From Ruminococcus sp. YE71 (lineage in GTDB: Bacteria; Bacillota; Clostridia; Oscillospirales; Ruminococcaceae), in the NCBI RefSeq assembly GCF_900119155.1, contig NZ_FPIR01000005.1, forward strand, positions 85,679 to 149,678: a stretch of 64,000 nucleotides of DNA, given 5' to 3'. The notes below the pieces were generated by a model. That model was not told where the DNA came from, made no database searches, and saw nothing but the letters and a program-made list of their open reading frames with translations. Shown one piece after another: positions 23,378 through 33,417 of this stretch; position 1 is the first letter of the stretch, and each line of letters begins with the position of its first letter. The position numbers and the translations under genes are program-made.

Positions 23378-26300
23378 TTACAGGTCTGTCCTTATTTCCT
23401 CGGCAATATTCGTGCGGCTCATCATTATGAGCGCAGGAACATACGCCAGCGCCATGACAAGCATTATCACAGCGAAAAGAACTGCCGCGCTTTCTGCCAT
23501 AAATGCAGTCTTGTTTTTCAGCAGATAGAGCAGGACACCGCCCTCCGCGCTGACCATATCATCGCCGAATATTTCGAGGATCAGCTGCGACAGTGCGCGC
23601 CCTGCGAGGGTGCTGACGACTGAGGTTATGACCGCGTAGAAACTGCTTTCGATGACCACCGAAGCCGTTACCTGACGCATGGACATTCCGCAGCTGCGCA
23701 TCATCGAGAGGTCGCGGCGGCGGTTTATCATGTTCGCGCTCATGGTGCTGAAAATGTTCAGCAGCACTACCGCCGCAAGCGCCGCACCGAAGCCGAAGCC
23801 TGCTATTTTCAGCGCCTTTGAGCCGCGCTCGGCAAATGCGTCCTGAGCGGTGTAGTCAATGACCTCGGCATCGCCGTTCTCAAGCTCGAACTCATCATGC
23901 AGGAACGCCCTTGCCTGCGCGAGCTTGCTTTTATCTGCGTTGAGCTTGAAAGCGCCGACAACAGCCATTATGTTCCTGTTCTCGGCGAGCCTTTCATCCC
24001 CGGACTGTTTCAGGAAATCAAGCCTGCTTTCGATAGGTGCTATCGCCGTCATCCCGTAGCACCCCATATATTCGGGGAAATCGGTGCTGTATAAGCCTGC
24101 AACGGGAATGGATTCTTCGATCTTGAATTCCTCAGCTTTTTCAGCGTCATAGTGATTTGAAGTGATCTCGATACTGTCAATGTTCTCGTCCTTGAAGAGA
24201 TTCACGTTCGGTACAGTTATGACCATGCCGTCTCTTGTCTTGTAGGAGCTGACCACTGAACCGTCCTTCGCAGCGGTCTCATCATAGAAGAAAAAGTTCT
24301 GACACAGGAGCACTTTGCCCGACGCGGCGAACTCGTCATAGGTCATGTCCGAGGTGATGTATTTATCGTAATCCTCACGCGGTATCATGACAATAGAAAG
24401 ACTGTTGTCAGAAGCCGAATATTCGTATTTACTGCAAAAGCTGACGTACTCGTCCGAGAGCAGCTCGCTGATGTTGCTGTCTTGGCCGCGAATGTTGGTG
24501 ATACATTCAGGGATCACCGTCTCGAAATAGCCCGTATCGCGGAGTTTTTCATAGGTGTCGTTGAGATACTTCGAGGACTGCTCGATGGTCGAGCCGTGAT
24601 CGTTGTAATCCCAGATCTCCAGATCGTATTTGAACGGGACAGTGTCATCATCCTTCTTAGCGTATGCTTCCGCGATGCCCGAGATCGAGACGATGAAGAT
24701 ACCGCTCATTACCGCCGCGAGAAGTGTGACCGCAAAACGCACCTTCTGCTTCGAGATGCACTTGACTGCGAAGCCGAAGGGATAGCCGAACAGACGGCGC
24801 GAGATCCACGTCCTGCCGCCTCTTATCCTGCGCTTTGAGGAGCTGTAGCGTGCCGACTGTATCGGCGGCAGACGCATAACTCGCATAGCGTCGGCATACG
24901 CCGAGAAGAACACGCTGAACAACGCCACCGCGAAGGTTATCCACATGACCGCAGGTGAAAGTTCGAGGGTGAAGAACTCGTCGGAGATGCCTTCGCCGTA
25001 GATCGGGTCGAACACCGCGATGGCTTTTACTTTCGTCATGAGTATTTTTCCGATGCCTATGGCAAGTCCCACGCCCGCAGGCATGGCGACCAGCATATAC
25101 ATGGCGCACTCGAACATTATCATGGTGAATATCTGCTTGTCGGACGCGCCTATGGTCTTGAGGGCGCCGTACTGTTCGGTACGGTAGGCTGCGCCTATCT
25201 CGAAGGCGTTGTTGATGATGAGCCTTGCAAGAAATGTGAACAGCCCAACCACCACTATGAAAATGACCAGCATACCTTCCGATCTCAGGACGTATTCGAG
25301 CTGTCTGCCTTCGGTGACAAGAAGACTGCCGTTGATAGAGTAGCCCGTATTATCGCCGTCTTTGTAGGCGCCTATCGCCTTTGCCGCGTGAGCCACGGTC
25401 TCTTCGGCGTCGATGTTCTCCTTGACGCGGACGCGGTAGTCGATTCTGCCCGTCATCGCCGACGTGATGTCGGAGTCCTCGGAGCTGAACAGCATATCCG
25501 CAGCGCTGCCTTGTGAGCCGCCGTCGATAAGACCCGTCACCACCGCCGTATACTCGAAGCTGTCAGCCACCTCTTCGGAAAGCTCGGCGCGTGCAGGGAT
25601 GATAGTGAATCCGTTATAGGAACTGAGGCCCATGTTTTTACGCGCTTCCTCGTCTGAGTACATCATATTCAGCATCTTCAGCATCACGCCCGTGCCGTAA
25701 TCCTCGTCATCTACAGCAAAGTTATATATGTCTCTCAGCCTGCTGCCGTCGGTGTCCTCTGTGTATATTATATTTCCGTCTGTGTCTTTTGATATTCTTT
25801 CTCCGATCCTTTCCGCGATATCTGTTCCTGCGCAGTAGAACCTGCCCTCTCTCACCTCGAATCGGATGTTCAGGCGGTCGCCGATGCCGATTCCGTGTTC
25901 GCGTGAAAAAGCAAGGCTGACTGCGGCTTCGTGGGAGTGCTGAGGGAGCGAACCGTCGGCTAAGCTGAAGTTCGACTTGCTTTGCAGCTTCTCGAAGTCG
26001 CCGCCGACCGCTTCCGCCCTGAAGCTTACAGGTGGTTTTTCTGCCGAAAACGCCGACTTGCCGTTAATGTAAACGTTCGGGAACCAGCAGCCTTCCTTAT
26101 CGGCGTATTCATTTATAAAACGGCTGAAAAACAGCATCGGGTCGTACTGTACGACCGCGTGCGAATCCCATGCGGCGTTCTTGTCGAGCTTCTCCGCCTG
26201 CGAGAGCGAGTCAAGGTGTATCGAGGCGTGTTCGGGGGACTGGTACATATATTCCATGTGCATCGCGCTTACCGCCGAGCTGAGATACACGCCCACGAAT

Positions 26301-26401
26301 GACACCATGAACACCGAAAGAGTGATGCTCGCGAGGGTCAGTGCGGTGCGCTTCTTGTCGCGGACGAGCCAGCGGAGCATTATCGTAAAGAGCTGATTCA
26401 A
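23378..26401 (-). CDS. ABC transporter permease, FtsX/MacB type
   Basis: This 1007-residue permease has about eight membrane segments in the order one TM (residues 18-45), a large outside domain, a three-TM FtsX block (about 375-510), a single TM after SKQKVRFAVTLL, another large outside domain, and a C-terminal FtsX block (about 860-1000, with RRRDLSMMRSCGMSM). FtsX-type permeases of this size act as mechanotransmitters or export lipoproteins and peptides. Its start overlaps the ATPase gene by 4 nt. It is the last gene of the RR2-HK2-ATPase-permease operon, typical of antimicrobial-peptide detoxification modules in Firmicutes. Confidence 0.9.
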   Translation of the reverse strand: MNQLFTIMLRWLVRDKKRTALTLASITLSVFMVSFVGVYLSSAVSAMHMEYMYQSPEHASIHLDSLSQAEKLDKNAAWDSHAVVQYDPMLFFSRFINEYADKEGCWFPNVYINGKSAFSAEKPPVSFRAEAVGGDFEKLQSKSNFSLADGSLPQHSHEAAVSLAFSREHGIGIGDRLNIRFEVREGRFYCAGTDIAERIGERISKDTDGNIIYTEDTDGSRLRDIYNFAVDDEDYGTGVMLKMLNMMYSDEEARKNMGLSSYNGFTIIPARAELSEEVADSFEYTAVVTGLIDGGSQGSAADMLFSSEDSDITSAMTGRIDYRVRVKENIDAEETVAHAAKAIGAYKDGDNTGYSINGSLLVTEGRQLEYVLRSEGMLVIFIVVVGLFTFLARLIINNAFEIGAAYRTEQYGALKTIGASDKQIFTMIMFECAMYMLVAMPAGVGLAIGIGKILMTKVKAIAVFDPIYGEGISDEFFTLELSPAVMWITFAVALFSVFFSAYADAMRVMRLPPIQSARYSSSKRRIRGGRTWISRRLFGYPFGFAVKCISKQKVRFAVTLLAAVMSGIFIVSISGIAEAYAKKDDDTVPFKYDLEIWDYNDHGSTIEQSSKYLNDTYEKLRDTGYFETVIPECITNIRGQDSNISELLSDEYVSFCSKYEYSASDNSLSIVMIPREDYDKYITSDMTYDEFAASGKVLLCQNFFFYDETAAKDGSVVSSYKTRDGMVITVPNVNLFKDENIDSIEITSNHYDAEKAEEFKIEESIPVAGLYSTDFPEYMGCYGMTAIAPIESRLDFLKQSGDERLAENRNIMAVVGAFKLNADKSKLAQARAFLHDEFELENGDAEVIDYTAQDAFAERGSKALKIAGFGFGAALAAVVLLNIFSTMSANMINRRRDLSMMRSCGMSMRQVTASVVIESSFYAVITSVVSTLAGRALSQLILEIFGDDMVSAEGGVLLYLLKNKTAFMAESAAVLFAVIMLVMALAYVPALIMMSRTNIAEEIRTDL

Positions 26402-27090
26402 AACGACCTCACCCTTTCCGAAATTATTTTTCCGTCCTGCATGGTTATCACGCGGTCGGCTTCGGCGGCTATGCTGCCGTCGTGGGTCACGAGCACTACT
26501 GCCGTCCCTGTCTCGGCGATGACGCGCTTGAACAGCGAGATTATCTCGCGGGAGTTCTTGCTGTCGAGGTTGCCCGTGGGTTCGTCTGCGAAGATGCAGG
26601 GCGGCTTGTTGATTATCGCCCTTGCGATGGACACCCTCTGCTGCTGACCGCCCGAAAGCTGGTTCGCGAAGTGATAGCGCCTTTCAGAAAGCCCCAGCAG
26701 CTCAAGCACATCGTCCAGCTCCTTTTTCGGGAGACGCTTGCCGTCAAGGTGTATCGGCAGTGCGATGTTCTCCTCAACGTTCAGCACGGGGATGAGGTTG
26801 TAAAACTGGAACACGAAACCCGATTTTCTGCGTCTGTATTCGGCAAGACGAGTGTCCTTCACCGCCGTCAGTTCCTCGCCGAGAGCGGTTATGCTGCCGC
26901 TGTCGGGCTTATCGAGACCGCCCAGCAGGTTCATGAGGGTGGATTTGCCGCTTCCCGACTGACCCGTCACTGCCACCATCTCGCCCTTGCACACGTCCAG
27001 CGAAACGCCGTCAACTGCCGTCACCTTGTTCGCGCCCTTACCGAAGGTCTTGACAAGGTCGTGTGCGGAAATTATTATCTCTTTTTCCAT
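26398..27090 (-). CDS. ABC transporter ATP-binding protein (MacB/LolD type)
   Basis: This 230-residue ATPase has Walker A GQSGSGKST, Q-loop FQFYNLIPVLN, signature LSGGQQQRV and Walker B CIFADEPTGNLD, which are the MacB/LolD-like subtype that pairs with FtsX permeases. GGAGG lies upstream. It overlaps the permease gene by 4 nt and follows the histidine kinase gene by 44 nt. It powers the neighbouring permease at the cytoplasmic face of the membrane. Confidence 0.95.
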   Translation of the reverse strand: MEKEIIISAHDLVKTFGKGANKVTAVDGVSLDVCKGEMVAVTGQSGSGKSTLMNLLGGLDKPDSGSITALGEELTAVKDTRLAEYRRRKSGFVFQFYNLIPVLNVEENIALPIHLDGKRLPKKELDDVLELLGLSERRYHFANQLSGGQQQRVSIARAIINKPPCIFADEPTGNLDSKNSREIISLFKRVIAETGTAVVLVTHDGSIAAEADRVITMQDGKIISERVRSF

Positions 27091-27134
27091 GAATATCCCT
27101 CCTTCCCCTATATATTACCATGCCAACATTACAG

Positions 27135-28352
27135 TTAAGTTACAGTCCGCAGAAATTCGAGAATTATTTTTGTGCCCTTCCCAACCTCGCTGTCGATGAA
27201 TATCCGTCCGTTCATGTCCTCGACTATGCGCTTTGCGGCGCTCATGCCGATGCCCACCGAGCTTGAATTGACCGCCCGCGACTTTGAGTAGAACCTACGG
27301 AAGACCTTCGGCAGCTCGTCCTCGGAGATTCCGCAGCCGTTGTCCTCGATGATGAGCCGAAGCGTAATGGGGTCGCACTCGGAATATATTCGCACCTGTC
27401 CGCCGTGAGTGTGTTCGGCGGCGTTTTTGATGAGGTTCGTTACCGCCTCGCAGAGCCACAGACGGTCGCAGCGAAGGGTCGTTCCCTGCCCGACTTCGTT
27501 TATCAGCTCGGCGTCGTTCTCCTCGGCTATGGCGGCGAGCTGCGACACCGACTCGGCAGTCAGTTCACCTATGTCCGCATCCTCGAAGCTGTAGGCGACC
27601 GCGCCCGCGTCGAGCCGTGCGAGTTTCAGAGATTCACGGACAAGCAGGGATATTTTTTCAAGGCATTTCCTGTCACGCTGCAGGTAGCCGAGCTGTTCAT
27701 CGAAAGGCATCGGCGCAGAGGACAGGATGTCATTATTGAGCATCAGACCAGTGCAGGGGGTCTTTATCTGGTGGGAAAAATCGTCGAGGTAATCGGCAAG
27801 GAACTGCTTTTCCTCGCCTATCGTGGTGATAAGGTGAGCCGTCTGCTTTTTGAGAGCGTCAGCCGCTTCGGCAAGGAGCGTGAGGTCGAGGTCGGCAGAC
27901 GACGGCATTTTCTCGCCGTGTTCGATGTGGGCGGTGAGCCTTCGCACATTACGGAAGGCGCTGCCGAAGAACGCCAGCCCTGCCGCAAGGCATATCAGCA
28001 GCGCCGCAGCCGCAGCCAGACCCGACGCGGTATGCGAGGTGAATGTGAACTCGCTGCCGATGGGCGAGTCCGCCGAGTAACCGTAGCCCGAAAGGATACG
28101 CTCCCCTGCCTGTATCTGTTCGGGGGTGTTGTCGTCGGTGATGAGCTTTGCCGCCTGTTCGTCGGTGAAGCCCTCTTCTGCGAGCCTTCCTGCCAGCGCA
28201 AGTCGGTACTCATTGACGCAGATGGCGGCCGAGCGGTCCTCATATCGGTGCAGTGCCGCCTGCGCCCCGAAGGTCAGCAGGGTCAGTGCGAGACACACCC
28301 ACATAAATCCCCTCGCCGAGCGGTTGCAGAGGGTACGTATCAGCTCTCCCAT
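27135..28352 (-). CDS. Sensor histidine kinase of the transporter operon
   Basis: This 405-residue kinase has two membrane segments (about residues 15-35 and 120-145) around an 80-residue outside loop, H-box FSHQIKTPCTGLML, N-box NLIKNAAEHTHGG and G-box SSVGIGMSAAKRI. Its start at 28352 overlaps the end of the response-regulator gene by 13 nt, with AAGGGGG upstream; the longer frame to 28598 lies wholly within that gene. It is encoded with the ABC transporter and is probably controlled by the transporter's activity. That link is known for similar modules, not shown here. Confidence 0.9.
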   Translation of the reverse strand: MGELIRTLCNRSARGFMWVCLALTLLTFGAQAALHRYEDRSAAICVNEYRLALAGRLAEEGFTDEQAAKLITDDNTPEQIQAGERILSGYGYSADSPIGSEFTFTSHTASGLAAAAALLICLAAGLAFFGSAFRNVRRLTAHIEHGEKMPSSADLDLTLLAEAADALKKQTAHLITTIGEEKQFLADYLDDFSHQIKTPCTGLMLNNDILSSAPMPFDEQLGYLQRDRKCLEKISLLVRESLKLARLDAGAVAYSFEDADIGELTAESVSQLAAIAEENDAELINEVGQGTTLRCDRLWLCEAVTNLIKNAAEHTHGGQVRIYSECDPITLRLIIEDNGCGISEDELPKVFRRFYSKSRAVNSSSVGIGMSAAKRIVEDMNGRIFIDSEVGKGTKIILEFLRTVT

Positions 28353-28948
28353 TTGTAGCCGACCCCCTTGACGGTGATTATCCTGCCGTGCCTGCCGCTC
28401 TTGTCCAGCTTGACGCGAAGTCGGTTGATGCGGACGGACAGGGTGTTGTCGTTCACGAATTCGCCGCGGGAATCCCACAGCCGCGAAAGTATCTGCTCGC
28501 GGGTGAGGATGCGGTTGCGGTTCAGACGAAAATATTCGAGAAGCTCGCGTTCGATGGCGGTAAGCTCGATATCGTCGGCGGTGTCGGTGATGCCGCATCG
28601 ACGAAGAGCCGCATTTATCCGTGACATCAGCACCGCGCTCTCGAAGGGCTTTATAACATAGTCATCGCCGCCGATGTCAAGGGCGCTCGTGATGCGTGCG
28701 GTGTCGTCCACACAGGTGAGGAAGATCACGGGCACATCGCTGTCGCGGCGTATCTCGCGGCAGAGGTCGATACCGCTGCCGTCAGGCAGCATCACGTCCA
28801 GCAGGCAGAGGGACGCACTGTTGTAAAGCTCCCTCGCCTTAGCAAGGGTCTCGGCAGGCAGCACCTCATAACCCCCATGGCGGAGTATATGGCACAATCC
28901 CAGACGGATATTTTCATCATCTTCAAGCACAAGTATCTTAATCATCAT
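28340..28948 (-). CDS. OmpR-family response regulator of the transporter operon
   Basis: This 202-residue regulator has a receiver domain (D10-D11 acid pair, phospho-acceptor D51 in LLDVMLPD, Lys in VIKPFE) and a winged-helix domain (ELTAIERELLEYF ... SVRINRLRVKL). It is the first gene of the RR-HK-ATPase-permease operon. GGAGGCGAG precedes tandem ATG codons, of which the second (28945) may be the real start. The promoter just upstream overlaps the fatty-acid-operon terminator. It likely induces the transporter genes. Confidence 0.93.
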   Translation of the reverse strand: MMIKILVLEDDENIRLGLCHILRHGGYEVLPAETLAKARELYNSASLCLLDVMLPDGSGIDLCREIRRDSDVPVIFLTCVDDTARITSALDIGGDDYVIKPFESAVLMSRINAALRRCGITDTADDIELTAIERELLEYFRLNRNRILTREQILSRLWDSRGEFVNDNTLSVRINRLRVKLDKSGRHGRIITVKGVGYKWES

Positions 28949-28964
28949 CTCGCCTCCGAAATTG

Positions 28965-28994
28965 ATTATAACATTAAAAAAGCGCTGTTGTCAA
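28965..28994 (-). promoter_or_regulatory. Consensus promoter of the RR2-ABC operon, inside a hairpin
   Basis: On the minus strand TTGACA (28989-28994) and TATAAT (28965-28970) are 18 bp apart. The -35 box lies in the loop and the T-run of the preceding hairpin is the spacer. Confidence 0.8.
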
Positions 28995-29003
28995 TAGCAG
29001 CGC
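28976..29003 (-). terminator. Second terminator-like hairpin after acpP
   Basis: A GCGCTG/CAGCGC stem (28982-28987 with 28998-29003) is followed on the minus strand by six Ts. It overlaps the RR2 promoter. Confidence 0.55.
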
Positions 29004-29013
29004 CCCACAAAGC

Positions 29014-29040
29014 AAAAAACCGTCCGCAGTACACGGACGG
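29014..29040 (-). terminator. Terminator of the fatty acid operon
   Basis: A 7-bp GC-rich stem (29020-29026 with 29034-29040) is followed by six Ts on the minus strand, 33 nt after the acpP stop. Confidence 0.8.
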
Positions 29041-29072
29041 CTAAGCCTGATATACTATATCAAGATGGGAGA

Positions 29073-29309
29073 TCACTCCTCAGCGGAAGCACTCTCGATG
29101 TAAGCAACGATGTCGCCTACGGTCTTGATGCCCTCAACCTTTTCGTCGGGGATCTCAATGTCAAACTCATCCTCTACAGAGCTGATAAGATCAACTACGT
29201 CGAGAGAATCAGCACCGAGATCGTCGATGATCGAAGCCTCTGCTGTAACATCATCCTTTTCAGCATCGAGCTGATCTACGATCAGATCACGAACCTTTTC
29301 AAATACCAT
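29073..29309 (-). CDS. acpP: Acyl carrier protein
   Basis: This 78-residue acidic protein carries the phosphopantetheine site DSLD (S35) in the usual helix-II context [12 protein letters not shown]. It shuttles acyl chains between the Fab enzymes encoded upstream. AGGAGG lies upstream of the ATG. Here it is the last gene of the operon, 79 nt after accA, instead of near fabD/fabF as is common; the spacing and a possible separate promoter would allow the high level that ACP needs. Confidence 0.96.
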   Translation of the reverse strand: MVFEKVRDLIVDQLDAEKDDVTAEASIIDDLGADSLDVVDLISSVEDEFDIEIPDEKVEGIKTVGDIVAYIESASAEE

Positions 29310-29388
29310 TACAAAACAACCTCCTATCTTTTTTGAAATAAGGCTTTATACTCACGCCTGTGTCAAAAATTAACTCTGGCGGGTACGG

Positions 29389-30219
29389 CTATTCAGGGTC
29401 TTTTGCAGTTCCCTCGTCGAACTCGCCGATAGCCCTGAATCTATTATAACGCCCTTCAAGCAATTCGTCAAGTCCTTTTTGTAAATTTCTTTGCAAAGCT
29501 GCAAAAATATACTCGGAAATGTACTCTGCGGTCTGTTCGGGGTCGTTATGAGCACCGCCTTCCGACTCTTCGATGACCTCATCGCACACTTTGAGCTTAA
29601 CGAGGTCGTGCGCGGTGATATGCATGATATCGGCAGCCTCACGCTCGCGGGAAGCGTCTTTCCAGAGAATGGAAGCGAAACCTCTCGGCGAGATGACCGA
29701 GTAGATGGCGTTCTCAAGCATGGCAAGCTCATCGGAAACGCACATAGCCAGCGCGCCGCCCGAGCCGCCTTCGCCGAGAATGATGGAGATAACGGGGGTC
29801 TTCAGCTCCATGAACTCCATGATGGAGCGTGCGATAGCCTCGCCCTGTCCGCGCTTTTCTGCCTCGACACCGGGGTATGCGCCTGCGGTATCCACAAGGC
29901 AGATAACGGGACGGTGAAATTTCTCCGCCTGATGTGCGAGCCTGAGAGCCTTTCTGTAGCCCTCGGGGTGGGGCATACCGAAGTTGCACTCCTGATTTTC
30001 CTCCATCGTTCTGCCCTTTACCTGTGCGATAACGGTAACGGGAATACCCTTGAAGTAGGCGGGGCCGCCGATTATCGCCTTATCGTCGCGGTAAAGTCTG
30101 TCGCCGTGCATCTCGAAGAAGTCGTCGAAGAGCATGGGGATGTAGTCGCGCACGGTAGGTCTGCCCTTCATGCGGATTATGTCAAGGCACTTGCTTGCGC
30201 TTATGTTCTCGCCGTTCAT
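29389..30219 (-). CDS. accA: Acetyl-CoA carboxylase carboxyltransferase, alpha subunit
   Basis: This 276-residue protein is the AccA half of the carboxyltransferase that transfers CO2 from carboxybiotin to acetyl-CoA to give malonyl-CoA. Diagnostic stretches are GRTMEENQECNFGMPHPEGY, VDTAGAYPG and GEGGSGGALA (crotonase-type oxyanion region). Its start overlaps the accD stop by 4 nt, which couples the two subunits. It lacks the longer N-terminal extension of E. coli AccA, as is usual in Clostridia. Confidence 0.96.
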   Translation of the reverse strand: MNGENISASKCLDIIRMKGRPTVRDYIPMLFDDFFEMHGDRLYRDDKAIIGGPAYFKGIPVTVIAQVKGRTMEENQECNFGMPHPEGYRKALRLAHQAEKFHRPVICLVDTAGAYPGVEAEKRGQGEAIARSIMEFMELKTPVISIILGEGGSGGALAMCVSDELAMLENAIYSVISPRGFASILWKDASREREAADIMHITAHDLVKLKVCDEVIEESEGGAHNDPEQTAEYISEYIFAALQRNLQKGLDELLEGRYNRFRAIGEFDEGTAKDPE

Positions 30220-31100
30220 AGCTTATCCCCTCCATTGTAAGGTTTATGCAGCTTGAGCAGGTGTGCGATGGTGCGGCGCATCTTCTTGCGCTCGACTATC
30301 ATATCCACAAAGCCGTTTTCGAGCATGAACTCTGCCGACTGGAAATCATCGGGCAGCTTCTGCTTGATAGTACCCTCGATAACTCGTCTTCCTGCGAAGC
30401 CTATGAGCACCTTCGGCTCTGCGATGATGATATCGCCGAGGCTTGCGAAGGACGCTGTAACGCCGCCCGTTGTGGGGTCGGTCATGACCGTGATATAGAG
30501 CAGTCCGGCGGCGCTGTGTCTGCCGACTGCGCCCGAGGTCTTTGCCATCTGCATCAGAGAGACGATGCCCTCCTGCATCCGTGCCCCGCCCGAAGCGGTG
30601 AAAGCCACGACAGGCAGTCTGTGCTCGGTAGCGTATTCAAAAGCGCGTGTTATGCGCTCGCCCACGACGCTTCCCATCGAAGCCATCATGTAATTGGAAT
30701 CCATGACGATGATGACAATCTTCTCGGTCCTGATGGTGGCGGTGCCTGTAAGCACTGCGTCGGTCAGACCCGTTTTTTCTCTGAGAGCCTGCTGTTTTTC
30801 CTCGTAGCTGGGGAAATCAATCGGATTTTTCGAGACCATATCGGCGTCAAACTCCACGAAGCTGCCCTTGTCGATGGTTATATCGAGCCTTTCGCGGGCG
30901 GTGAGCCTTGAGTGGTATCCGCATTTCGGGCAGACCTTTCCTGCCGCCAGAAAATCCTCCATAAAGGTATTATTGGAGCATCTCGGGCACTTGAAAAGCA
31001 GTCCCTTCGGGATGTCGGTCTTGCTCCTTTTGAGAGGCTCGGCATCGGGGTCGCTGTTGAATCGTGTGCGAACTACCGAAAACAGATCTTCAAGCTGCAT
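30216..31100 (-). CDS. accD: Acetyl-CoA carboxylase carboxyltransferase, beta subunit
   Basis: This 294-residue protein is the AccD subunit. It has the N-terminal four-Cys zinc ribbon (CPRCSNN ... CPKCGYH, about residues 38-60) and the crotonase-like core with GGARMQEG and GGVTASFASLGDI. It forms the carboxyltransferase with AccA. The gene lies 12 nt after accC and overlaps accA by 4 nt. Confidence 0.96.
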   Translation of the reverse strand: MQLEDLFSVVRTRFNSDPDAEPLKRSKTDIPKGLLFKCPRCSNNTFMEDFLAAGKVCPKCGYHSRLTARERLDITIDKGSFVEFDADMVSKNPIDFPSYEEKQQALREKTGLTDAVLTGTATIRTEKIVIIVMDSNYMMASMGSVVGERITRAFEYATEHRLPVVAFTASGGARMQEGIVSLMQMAKTSGAVGRHSAAGLLYITVMTDPTTGGVTASFASLGDIIIAEPKVLIGFAGRRVIEGTIKQKLPDDFQSAEFMLENGFVDMIVERKKMRRTIAHLLKLHKPYNGGDKL

Positions 31101-31112
31101 TTTTTATCCCCC

Positions 31113-32453
<1,341 letters not shown>

Positions 32454-32468
32454 GTAGCACAGCCTCTC

Positions 32469-32900
32469 TTACTTGATAGCGAAGGATATCTCAGCCGATA
32501 CAGCCTTTTTGCCCTCGACTGTGGCGGTACCCTTGCCGTAGCCTACGGGTCCCTTGACCTTAGTGATCTCGACCTCGAGCGTCAGCACGTCGCCCGGGAC
32601 TACCTGACGGCGGAACTTAGCATTCTGGATGCCGCCGAAGAAGCCGATCTTGCCCTTGTTCTCGGGCATAGCGAGCAGTGCCACCGCACCTGCCTGTGCG
32701 AGCATCTCGATCATCAGCACGCCGGGGGTAACGGGGTACTCGGGGAAGTGACCCTTGAACCAGAAGTCATCCTCCTTGATGTACTTGGTAGCGACAACGC
32801 GCTTACCTATCTCAAGTTCATTTATCTCATCTATAAGCAGGAACGGATCGCGGTGAGGGATCACCTCCATGATCTGTTCCTTGTTCATTACAACTGCCAT
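32469..32900 (-). CDS. fabZ: (3R)-hydroxyacyl-ACP dehydratase
   Basis: This 143-residue hotdog-fold enzyme dehydrates 3-hydroxyacyl-ACP. The catalytic His is in HFPEYPVTPGV and the Glu in MIEMLAQAG. It begins with IPHRDPFLLIDEI, the FabZ signature. GGAGGT lies upstream, and the gene is 13 nt after accB. Confidence 0.96.
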   Translation of the reverse strand: MAVVMNKEQIMEVIPHRDPFLLIDEINELEIGKRVVATKYIKEDDFWFKGHFPEYPVTPGVLMIEMLAQAGAVALLAMPENKGKIGFFGGIQNAKFRRQVVPGDVLTLEVEITKVKGPVGYGKGTATVEGKKAVSAEISFAIK

Positions 32901-32913
32901 TTGAAAGACCTCC

Positions 32914-33402
32914 TTACGAGATTATCATAACGGTCTGACCGAATTCAAGTGCGTCGCCGTCGTTTACGAGAATCTTGGATACGATGCCGTCGCTTTCGGC
33001 GCAGATCTCGTTCATGACCTTCATCGTCTCAAGGATGTAGAGCACGTCGCCCTTCTTCACCTTGCTGCCGATAGTCACGAACGGCGAAGCGTCGGGACGG
33101 GGCTTGGAGTAGTAGGTGCCGACGATGGGCGCCTTTACTGCCACGCCGCTGATAGTCTCGGGAACTGGCGAGTCGATGGGGTTGGTGATGCTCTGCGAAA
33201 CTGCGGGAGATACCGCGGGCATCTGAGGAACGACGCCTATCGGCGGGATACCTGCGGGAGCGGGCGGGAGAGGTTTCTTGCTCTTGACGGAAACGATCTT
33301 TCCCTCGTACTCGATGGAGATCTCGCCCAGGTCTTTTTTGTTGAGGATATCGGCGAGCTGCTCGATAGCCTCGGTGTCGATTATTTCAAAGATCTTGCTC
33401 AT
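32914..33402 (-). CDS. accB: Biotin carboxyl carrier protein of acetyl-CoA carboxylase
   Basis: This 162-residue protein has an N-terminal interaction region, a Pro/Ala-rich linker (about residues 45-80) and a C-terminal biotinyl domain. The biotin site reads ETMKVMNE with Lys128; the usual form is EAMKxMNE, so Thr replaces Ala next to the Met. PRPDASPFV matches the AccB thumb region. It lies 15 nt after fabF. Confidence 0.95.
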   Translation of the reverse strand: MSKIFEIIDTEAIEQLADILNKKDLGEISIEYEGKIVSVKSKKPLPPAPAGIPPIGVVPQMPAVSPAVSQSITNPIDSPVPETISGVAVKAPIVGTYYSKPRPDASPFVTIGSKVKKGDVLYILETMKVMNEICAESDGIVSKILVNDGDALEFGQTVMIIS

Positions 33403-33417
33403 TTACAGATGCACCTC

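Noticed and set aside
26398..28598. A 487-codon frame for the second histidine kinase
   Set aside because: The extra N-terminal part lies entirely inside the response-regulator gene in another frame and is Arg/His/Pro-rich. The start at 28352 has a ribosome binding site and a proper membrane segment.
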